From the NCBI GenBank assembly GCA_944363045.1, contig CALVTT010000006.1, forward strand, positions 1-49,284: a stretch of 49,284 bases of DNA, written 5' to 3'. The translations under genes were made by a program, and so were the position numbers. The DNA comes from an uncultured Clostridia bacterium. Lineage in GTDB: Bacteria; Bacillota; Clostridia; Christensenellales; Borkfalkiaceae. Under the pieces are notes generated by a model. The model worked only from the letters and a program-made list of their open reading frames with translations. It was not told the origin of the DNA and did no database searches. Positions 43,904 through 49,284 of this stretch are shown here, piece after piece. Numbering within the stretch: the first letter of the stretch is position 1; every line of letters begins with the position of its first letter.

Positions 43904-44635
43904 ATGATACAGAATTTAGGCGGCAGGATCGTAAATAATTGGCTGTATCACTATGCGGACGGCTACGTTCTGATCGATACCGGATACGAGAACGGCTACA
44001 AGCATTTTTGCAAACAACTCAAAAAGAAAGGCATTGCCCCGCAGGACATTCGCTACTTGTTTCTGACACATGCCCACGATGACCATGCGGGTTTTCTGAA
44101 CGAGCTGCTGGCGGCTATTCCGAATTTGACTGTGATCGCGGACGAGAAGGCACTCGCTGTCTTACGCAAGGGGCAGAACCCTTTTACGGGCGGCTGCACG
44201 GGCAGGTTGGCTCTCACTTTCTGCAAATTGATGGCTTTGCTCGGAAAGGGCGAGCATCTCTTTCCCCCTTTGAAGAAAGAGCATGAAAACAGGCTCATTC
44301 TGATTTCGGACGAGAACATTCATGATTTAGACGAAGTATTGGGCGGCAAAATAATACGCACGCCCGGCCACACCGCCGATTCTATGTCCCTGCTTTTGAA
44401 CGACGGCACCTTGTTTTGCGGCGATGCCGCCATGAACGGTTTTCCGAGCGCAAACAACGTGACGATCTGGGCGGAAGATATGCGGGACTTTGCCCGCTCG
44501 TGGGAGAAAATCATCGCTTTGAAGCCGAAGAAGATTTACCCCGGCCACGGCAAGCCGTTTTCCGTTTCCGCACTGCAAAAGAATTTGACAAAGCTGAACA
44601 AAGTCAAATTGTATCCTTTGGAGCAAAGGAACTAA
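43904..44635 (+). CDS. MBL-fold metallohydrolase
   Basis: This 243-residue protein has the zinc motif THAHDDHAG (about residue 50), TPGHTADS, the aspartate in LFCGDAAM and a late histidine in YPGHGKP. These are the marks of an active metallo-beta-lactamase-fold enzyme. The substrate is unknown; it may be a lactonase, thioesterase or similar. It follows GGAGCG, and its base composition is closer to the accessory region than to the nusA operon. It is paired with the tetR remnant. Confidence 0.87.
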   Translation: MIQNLGGRIVNNWLYHYADGYVLIDTGYENGYKHFCKQLKKKGIAPQDIRYLFLTHAHDDHAGFLNELLAAIPNLTVIADEKALAVLRKGQNPFTGGCTGRLALTFCKLMALLGKGEHLFPPLKKEHENRLILISDENIHDLDEVLGGKIIRTPGHTADSMSLLLNDGTLFCGDAAMNGFPSANNVTIWAEDMRDFARSWEKIIALKPKKIYPGHGKPFSVSALQKNLTKLNKVKLYPLEQRN

Positions 44636-44694
44636 TCAAATCTATGCTCCTTTTGGCGTATTTTGGGGTATCAAGAACGGCGGCGGGCGCAGGC

Positions 44695-44725
44695 GTATAA
44701 TATAGTCAAGCGCGGCCGCGTTTGG
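44695..44725 (+). repeat. 31-bp direct repeat, second copy
   Basis: Same stretch as 43299-43329 with one base changed. Here it is read as AYNIVKRGRVWG and leads into the RHS core. Confidence 0.85.
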
Positions 44726-44989
44726 GGCAATTTGTTAGAGGAGCCGGAAAGCGGTGTTTTACTTGCCAATCCCTTCCGTTACCGCGGGTACTATTACGAT
44801 ACGTCCATCGGGCTCTACTATCTGAACAGCCGCTACTACGACCCCGAGACGGGCAGATCCTTAAATGAAGATCTTATCAGCTATCTCGAGCCCGAGACGA
44901 TCGGCGGCATCAACCTTAGAGGCCTGCATATTGTGGATGATCTTGTGGAAAACAGATTTGGGTTTGTTATTTCTGTGCGTTGGTGGTAA
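44696..44989 (+). pseudogene. RHS repeat-associated core remnant
   Basis: From about 44720 the frame reads WGNLLEEP...NPFRYRGYYYDTSIG and then LYYLNSRYYDPETGRSLNED, the canonical conserved core found before the variable toxin tip of RHS/WapA proteins. It goes on to ISYLEPETIGGINL and then leaves the usual pattern: YAYCNNNP is expected but RGLHIVDDLV is found, and the frame stops 23 residues later. No N-terminal repeats or secretion signal precede it. It is a displaced or decayed C-terminal piece. Confidence 0.8.
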
Positions 44990-44992
44990 AAA

Positions 44993-45637
44993 ATGAAAAC
45001 AATGCTGTGGCTACTAACCATTGCCGATATCGGACTTTTGATTGCTTCCATCCTCTGTTTTGCCCTGTGCAGTCCTGCTGCGATTGGGATCGTCCCGTTT
45101 TTGGCGATGTTGATCGGCTTAATTGCGACCGTTATACTGTTTATAAATTATACAAATCGATACCACGACAGGAATGCTGAGCAGACGCTTGACCTGTTTC
45201 GGTCTTGGCGGGGAATACAGGATCGCTATGATTGCACCGAGGCAGAGGCAGGGATTTTCGAGATCAAGTTCAATGACTATGTACTCAGGCTGAATTTGGT
45301 CGGATATCCATTCAAAAAAGCCTTTGTTGCCGCATTGATGATCCGGTTGCTCAATTATGCTTCACTTCCGAAAAAGGGTCGTTTTATTGATTTCTTTAAG
45401 CGGCGTTTCGTTGGGGATAAGTTAAAAAAAGATGATATTTATCTTTGCTTCCTTTCAGCACATCGCAAGAAGAATACAACTATTTTAAGGCGAGGGAAGA
45501 TCCGGTTTGGTTTCTTAGTAGAGTTGATCTTATTCTCGAAGTTTAGATTATTCGTGATCGGCTACAATGATTATTATTTATACAAGAAAGCCATTGTGAC
45601 TTACAGCGAAAAATGGTTTTTGCGTGGTGAAGGATAA
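44993..45637 (+). CDS. Small membrane protein, possible immunity protein
   Basis: This 214-residue protein has two hydrophobic segments at the N-terminus (about residues 4-26 and 31-51). A basic, mostly soluble part follows with RSWRGIQDRYDCTEAEAG and an aromatic/basic end. I do not recognise the family. It starts 3 bp after the RHS remnant on the same strand, where immunity genes normally lie. That position is the only reason to suggest an immunity role. A hairpin terminator follows. Confidence 0.6.
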   Translation: MKTMLWLLTIADIGLLIASILCFALCSPAAIGIVPFLAMLIGLIATVILFINYTNRYHDRNAEQTLDLFRSWRGIQDRYDCTEAEAGIFEIKFNDYVLRLNLVGYPFKKAFVAALMIRLLNYASLPKKGRFIDFFKRRFVGDKLKKDDIYLCFLSAHRKKNTTILRRGKIRFGFLVELILFSKFRLFVIGYNDYYLYKKAIVTYSEKWFLRGEG

Positions 45638-45653
45638 CGAACTGCAGCCTCAT

Positions 45654-45694
45654 GAGGAGCATGGATCATTCCATGCCCCTCTTGCCGTGTTTTT
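45654..45694 (+). terminator. Terminator after the membrane-protein gene
   Basis: A 12-bp stem with one mismatch (45654-45665 with 45670-45681) and a TCAT loop is followed by TTGCCGTGTTTTT. Confidence 0.65.
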
Positions 45695-45699
45695 GAGTA

Positions 45700-45722
45700 T
45701 TGACAGCAGAGCCGCCGCAGTG
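45700..45722 (+). repeat. 23-bp repeat identical to 43277-43299
   Basis: TTGACAGCAGAGCCGCCGCA plus GTG is identical in the two places. Here it is followed by unrelated sequence and no -10. It can be read as IDSRAAAVHHL in a short frame that stops at about 45787. The rest of 45723-45928 has no gene I can support. Confidence 0.85.
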
Positions 45723-45928
45723 CATCATCTGCGGATCAAAGTCAAATACCGGGATGAGGCGCCGAAAAAAAGTGATCCTGTAGGATAAATTGCTCTATGG
45801 CGGCGTGAGCGAGCTCGCTTACAATGCATTCGTGTATGGGTATCGCAACGAGTTCAAGATAGAGCCGTTCCAAAATCAAAAAATGTTGGAGCGATCTTCT
45901 TTCATCCCAACGTTTATTATAGAGCCTC

Positions 45929-45970
45929 TAAGAAAAGCAGATAGGAAGTACTACCTATCTGCTTTTCTTA
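45929..45970. terminator. Bidirectional terminator closing the immunity array
   Basis: A perfect 17-bp stem (45929-45945 with 45954-45970) with an 8-nt loop and A/T-rich arms lies just past the end of the WapI-like gene. It can also stop transcription arriving from the plus strand. Confidence 0.85.
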
Positions 45971-45991
45971 CTTACAAAAAACATTCCTATT

Positions 45992-46381
45992 TCATTTGTT
46001 TAAGAGACATTGTATGCCTTCCGATAGCGTTTTCGTTATCGTTTGATCTACTAATATATCCCTAAATATTGCTTTAATATTTCCATCCAAAGAGTTTAAT
46101 TCTGTAGAAAGATAAAATCCATTTTTGTCTCCTCGCAGCAGAAAATATGACTCTGAATCGGTATCTTGCAACATGATAGTTCCGTGCAAATGTTCAAAAA
46201 TATATTTTAAATCCAATAAAGCCTTTTCCAACAATGCAATGGAAATACAAAAAGAACAGCCACCTGAAAAGCCATCAGAATAAACTTCGATTTTAAATGT
46301 TATATAATGATCAATTTCATATATTTTTTCAAACGCCAACGAGAGCAAATCGCTGTTAAATATTTCGATTTTTTCAGACAT
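45992..46381 (-). CDS. WapI-like immunity protein (fourth cassette)
   Basis: This 129-residue protein resembles WapI-family immunity proteins in pattern: a short acidic protein with YSDGFSGGCSFCISIALLEKALLDL followed by alternating strands. (Key features are the F-S-G-G-C-S-F core and the following amphipathic helix.) Start 46381 follows GAGGAGTT. The TAA of a decayed toxin tail lies 16 bp upstream, the typical toxin-immunity order. The assignment is from pattern memory and is moderate. Confidence 0.6.
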   Translation of the reverse strand: MSEKIEIFNSDLLSLAFEKIYEIDHYITFKIEVYSDGFSGGCSFCISIALLEKALLDLKYIFEHLHGTIMLQDTDSESYFLLRGDKNGFYLSTELNSLDGNIKAIFRDILVDQTITKTLSEGIQCLLNK

Positions 46382-46397
46382 GCCTAACTCCTCATCT

Positions 46398-46563
46398 TTA
46401 AAAAACAAATTTGAAATCATCCACAAGTTTAAGCATTGGATTATAATTAAAATGTATTTTTGTTGTATGAGTTCCCGACCTCACAATTCTTTGAATTTTT
46501 TAGCCGCCCATCACTTGCCAACCATCTTTTGTCGCTTAACTTATACCGATACGTTAATATCCC
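46398..46563 (-). pseudogene. Frameshifted toxin tail (fourth cassette)
   Basis: On the minus strand one frame reads LTYRYKLSDKRWLASDG. A second, shifted frame then reads KIQRIVRSGTHTTKIHFNY and ends LVDDFKFVF-stop at 46398. Joined, this resembles a common RHS/WapA tip end (SDGWVKM..., then VDDFKFK). One or more small indels break it. It overlaps the end of the upstream immunity gene by about 10 bp and is followed at once by the WapI-like gene. Confidence 0.55.
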
Positions 46564-47039
46564 TTATATTTATCAAGGAACTCAATTACACTTAACTTTT
46601 GCACATCATGTAATATTTCCTCATCTTCGTACCACCAAGTATCACCTATATACAACCGGCTATCCGCATAGTACCATGGGATTATTTTAGTGTAGGTCTC
46701 GTCTTTAGGAATTAGATGATACAAATAAATATTTTTATCCAGAAAGATAGCAAAATCATCGTGAACTCGATATGCCAATAGATAGTCATCCGAGGAGTGC
46801 AATTTGTCGTCTTCTTTAGATAATTTTTGCATAGTTAAATACTCTTGATAAAGCCTGCACTCTTCTAAAACGTTAGAATCCCAAGTTTCCTTATATAAGG
46901 TATTCATTAAAACCGGATACCCATAGTCTGCAATCAATTTACTTGCGCTGGAGTAGTGTTTCCCATCAGTGAGTTGAATAAAAGAAGAATTTACCCAACC
47001 TCTTCCCAAAACTTGATTCCTTATAATAATTTTCTTCAT
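46554..47039 (-). CDS. Putative immunity protein (third cassette)
   Basis: This is a 161-residue soluble, acidic, aromatic-rich protein starting MKKIIIRNQVLGRGWVNSSF. It has no motif that I recognise. It begins 12 bp after the stop of a Hint-toxin remnant on the same strand, and is AT-rich like the rest of the array. The immunity role is inferred from position and size only. Confidence 0.6.
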   Translation of the reverse strand: MKKIIIRNQVLGRGWVNSSFIQLTDGKHYSSASKLIADYGYPVLMNTLYKETWDSNVLEECRLYQEYLTMQKLSKEDDKLHSSDDYLLAYRVHDDFAIFLDKNIYLYHLIPKDETYTKIIPWYYADSRLYIGDTWWYEDEEILHDVQKLSVIEFLDKYKGY

Positions 47040-47051
47040 CTTTTAACCCCA

Positions 47052-47363
47052 TTAAATATGCACATTAAACCGCATAACCTTACTGTATATATTTATATGT
47101 TCGACAAAGTTCAAGCTGCCATTTATCGGATGCAAATCAAAATGCCGCCCTTGAGCACTTCTATGATGAGCCGTTTCCTGTGCAAAATCTCTAAATTTCC
47201 TCTTTATCAAATTATTCACGAGCACGCAGGCGTCGGAGACGTAGTAGGTATGGAAATCGGCAACTTCGAGGTTGTAAGTCGTTTCGGGCGTTTCGAGCTG
47301 CTTCAGCGTTACGCCTTCTACTTCGCAGAGCGTGCCGTCGGAAAGAAGGACTTTATCGCCGCA
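47052..47363 (-). pseudogene. Hint C-terminal half plus toxin tail, N-truncated (third cassette)
   Basis: On the minus strand the frame reads CGDKVLLSDGTLCEVEGV, then TPETTYNLEVADFHTYYVSD and VLVNN, the C-terminal half of a PT-HINT domain. About 50 residues follow (RDFAQETAHHRSAQGRHFD through FNVHI-stop). A stop codon lies directly before the Cys, so no start or secretion part exists. The Hint part is nearly identical to that of the toxin at 49.1 kb, which suggests recombination at Hint. Confidence 0.75.
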
Positions 47364-47489
47364 TCATTCTTGAACACTTGAAATAATTATGCTCGATATC
47401 TTTCAATTTGTCAATGCAATAAGGAAAACAGATAAGAGCATAAATTGTTGCACTTAATAGTATAATTCACCAACAATTCATCCGACAAC

Positions 47490-47918
47490 TCATATGTTTA
47501 AATAGTCTAACAATTTTGTGGATGACATATTATATAGATTTTGGTGCTGTAGCGTGAAATTACGCAATTTTTCTATGTTAGAAAAACCATTCACATAATA
47601 ATCTATGTCCGCCAAACACGCTTCCAAGGATCCTTTATCTTCTAATCTAACAAAATTGCATCTATCTCTATCAAATAATGGAGCAGCCGTATTGTTACAT
47701 ATCGCTTTTACAACACATGCAACATTGACATAGTAATCAACAGGATCATAGCAAGATGTTTGAACCTGAATCATAGCGATCGTTTCTGTAAATTCTTTCA
47801 TGAAAGATACAGCGGTACGAGAAGTAAATCCTCTTGAAAATAATTCTTTTTTTAAAAGCATTAAAAAAGACTTCTTCTCCAACCCTGCTATACCATATTT
47901 TTGCGTTCCTAATTCCAT
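47490..47918 (-). CDS. Putative immunity protein (second cassette)
   Basis: This 142-residue protein starts MELGTQKYGIAGLEKKSF. It looks helical and has no motif that I recognise. Start 47918 follows GAAGGGAATAGA; the open frame extends 16 codons upstream. It lies 68 bp after a PD-(D/E)XK-like toxin tail, so immunity is the best guess. Confidence 0.6.
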   Translation of the reverse strand: MELGTQKYGIAGLEKKSFLMLLKKELFSRGFTSRTAVSFMKEFTETIAMIQVQTSCYDPVDYYVNVACVVKAICNNTAAPLFDRDRCNFVRLEDKGSLEACLADIDYYVNGFSNIEKLRNFTLQHQNLYNMSSTKLLDYLNI

Positions 47919-47986
47919 TCTATTCCCTTCAAATTTTATTTGTAAGTTACAATTTTTCCTGTCCAACCTTTCCCTGATCCTTTTAA

Positions 47987-48139
47987 CTATCGCTCCAATT
48001 GTTTTAATCCACGAGCGATTGCTCTGGGGTTATCTGGCTTTAATTCATATACAATTTTATTAACATCATCAATTGCATCAGTTCTGCGATTTCTTAATGG
48101 ATTATCTCGAAAATCTGAACCTCCAAAGTTCCTTTGAGG
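47987..48139 (-). pseudogene. PD-(D/E)XK-like toxin tail (second cassette)
   Basis: A 50-codon frame reads RNRRTDAIDDVNKIVYELKP then DNPRAIARGLKQLER-stop. The Asp...Glu-x-Lys pattern and the following NPRAI match the end of restriction-endonuclease-fold toxin domains in RHS proteins. It starts after an in-frame stop, so everything upstream has been lost, and it also stops early compared with family members that continue past the QLER helix. It overlaps the end of the first immunity gene by 46 bp in another frame. Confidence 0.65.
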
Positions 48140-48666
48140 TTACCCTTGTTATAGATCTGTCGAAATGGACTGGCACTCTCATAGTAGCTTAAGATTTGGA
48201 TACGGTTCTTCTCCATCATGTTGCCTGTAACAATATCTTCGTAATTTTTTTGCGTTAAAACAATATTTATAGCCTGTTCAAAAAGATTTTCAGTGATTTT
48301 ATTTTCTAATACGAAAATCGAATAAGGATACGTATGTAGGAAATCTACTATCGTGCTATAATCGAAATCAAATTGTAACAATCCGAAATAATTATCTTTC
48401 CCTTCTTTCCTTATTTTCTTATGAAAAATGACCTCTCCATATTTTAGCAAGCTCTTGTCTATAAAAGCGCTTATACCGATATGATCTTGTGTCTTATTCA
48501 CAAGCTCAGGAATTTCCCATAAAAACAGATAAGAATATTGCTTCACGGGCATATTTTCTTTAAGAAAGGCCTCTTGCCCCTCTATTACATCCTTACTATT
48601 TGGATCGATTCCTTGCTGACAAAGCCGCAAACTGTGGATACTTTCTTCAATCCAATAATTAAACAT
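48094..48666 (-). CDS. Putative immunity protein (first cassette)
   Basis: This 190-residue soluble protein starts MFNYWIEESIHSLRLCQQG. It has no recognised motif. It starts 24 bp after the Hint-nuclease toxin gene on the same strand, with AAGGAGA upstream, the usual immunity position. The last residues run into the remains of the next toxin tail, so the C-terminus may have been changed by the recombination that placed it there. Confidence 0.62.
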   Translation of the reverse strand: MFNYWIEESIHSLRLCQQGIDPNSKDVIEGQEAFLKENMPVKQYSYLFLWEIPELVNKTQDHIGISAFIDKSLLKYGEVIFHKKIRKEGKDNYFGLLQFDFDYSTIVDFLHTYPYSIFVLENKITENLFEQAINIVLTQKNYEDIVTGNMMEKNRIQILSYYESASPFRQIYNKGNLKGTLEVQIFEIIH

Positions 48667-48690
48667 ATCTTCTCCTTATCTCACTCCAAA

Positions 48691-49239
48691 TTAATAGAAA
48701 AAATGCAAGCCACTTGATACAAATCTTCCCAAGCCATCTATAATCCCAGCATTAAAATGTCTACCGAAGGAAACTCCATCCGAAAAAACATGTCCCACAA
48801 CATCATCTCGTATCATCTTATTGCCAAACGCGTAAATTCTTTGAGTGTACGTTTTTCCACCTTGTCTAATTGTTTCTTTAATGACCTGTGTGGGTTGTTG
48901 CGACTGAGCAATACCCAGGCTCTTCTTTGCTGCTCTAAAAGCACCTTTTCTTCCAGCATTAGCAGGAGAATTATTGGCTGGAATTGAACACGCATTATGT
49001 ACCAGCACACCGGCATCGGGGACGTAGTAGGTATGGAAATCGGCGACTTCGAGGTTGTAAGTCGTTTCGGGCGCGGCAAGCTTTTTGCAGGAGACGCCCT
49101 CTACTTCGCAGAGCGTGCCGTCGGAGAGAAGGACTTTGTCGCCGCACTTCAAGTCGCAGGCGGAAACCCACTTTTCGCTCAGGCCCGCATAGCTTGCATG
49201 CTCCAAGGCTCGGCTATCCTTGCGCAGAGCCACCCCCAT
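48691..49239 (-). CDS. Hint - HNH/EndoVII-like nuclease toxin tip, N-truncated
   Basis: This 182-residue frame starts with 24 unconserved residues, then has the C-terminal half of a PT-HINT domain (WVSACDLKCGDKVLLSDG through FHTYYVPDAGVLVHN). The tip domain has AGRKGAFRAAKKSLG, SQQP, then IRDDVVGHVFSDG and FGRHFN. This resembles HNH/endonuclease-VII-fold polymorphic toxins. An in-frame stop lies four codons before the ATG, so the secretion and RHS body is absent. The ATG has GAAGGAAG upstream, so an intracellular tip could be made. It is followed by a probable immunity gene. Confidence 0.65.
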   Translation of the reverse strand: MGVALRKDSRALEHASYAGLSEKWVSACDLKCGDKVLLSDGTLCEVEGVSCKKLAAPETTYNLEVADFHTYYVPDAGVLVHNACSIPANNSPANAGRKGAFRAAKKSLGIAQSQQPTQVIKETIRQGGKTYTQRIYAFGNKMIRDDVVGHVFSDGVSFGRHFNAGIIDGLGRFVSSGLHFFY

Positions 49240-49284
49240 GGTCTTCCTTCTTCATCTAGTTGCTATAATAGATTGCAAAATCTT

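Noticed and set aside
45790-46065. Plus-strand 91-codon frame
   Set aside because: It runs through the terminator at 45929-45970 and into the antisense of the WapI-like gene. There is no ribosome-binding site and no family motif.
46956-47381. Plus-strand 141-codon frame
   Set aside because: It is the antisense of the Hint remnant and the third immunity gene; the minus strand gives clear Hint motifs.

Overview
This window looks like a chromosome segment from an uncultured, GC-rich member of the Clostridia (Firmicutes). The gene orders fit: rimP-nusA-ylxR-ylxQ-infB-rbfA-nrnA-truB-ribF, tmk-rimM-trmD-ylqF-rnhB-yraN, two DegV proteins, an Nfn-type electron-bifurcating transhydrogenase and formate-tetrahydrofolate ligase. 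Nearly all clear promoters are sigma-A type with 17-bp spacers. The genus cannot be fixed from sequence alone; a gut Clostridia / Christensenellales-like lineage is my guess.

Layout. (1) 1-785: the end of an AT-richer foreign element carrying a Rep protein with a superfamily-3 helicase domain of the CRESS type. It abuts the 3' end of a tRNA-Ala(CGC) gene. (2) 1.1-7.9 kb: an operon of a HAD phosphatase, a PlsC-like acyltransferase and a GltS-like symporter; a DegV gene; and nfnAB. (3) 7.9-13.7 kb, minus strand: tmk, rimM, trmD, rbgA, rnhB, yraN, then a translationally coupled pair of unknown role (a PP-loop ATPase and a flavodoxin/ferredoxin protein). (4) 13.8-29.3 kb, minus strand: a second DegV gene and a long purine operon, purE-C-F-M-N-O-H'-D-L, followed by fhs and mutY. 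PurH is split into an AICAR transformylase and an archaeal-type IMP cyclohydrolase, and Fhs supplies 10-formyl-THF for PurN and the transformylase. The operon has a strong promoter and a structured leader. (5) 29.4-33.8 kb: a Cof-type HAD phosphatase, an MBL hydrolase, dtd, efp and a Xaa-Pro peptidase, interrupted by palindromic repeats. (6) 33.9-43.2 kb: a 278-bp MITE-like element and the nusA-infB operon.

(7) 43.3-49.3 kb: an accessory, clearly AT-richer region. On the plus strand it holds a frameshifted TetR regulator, an MBL hydrolase, an RHS core remnant and a small membrane protein. On the minus strand there is a serial array of four polymorphic-toxin tails, each followed by a probable immunity gene: Hint-HNH-like toxin/immunity, PD-(D/E)XK-like tail/immunity, Hint remnant/immunity, and a frameshifted tail/WapI-like immunity. 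Three of the four tails are remnants not visible as ordinary ORFs. The array looks like a graveyard of displaced toxin tips whose immunity genes have been kept.

The most interesting points are the toxin-tip/immunity array, the CRESS-type Rep beside tRNA-Ala, the PP-loop/ferredoxin pair, two genes whose promoters predict leaderless mRNAs (tmk and the Xaa-Pro peptidase), the purine-operon leader, and the MITE that supplies a stop codon to its neighbour.
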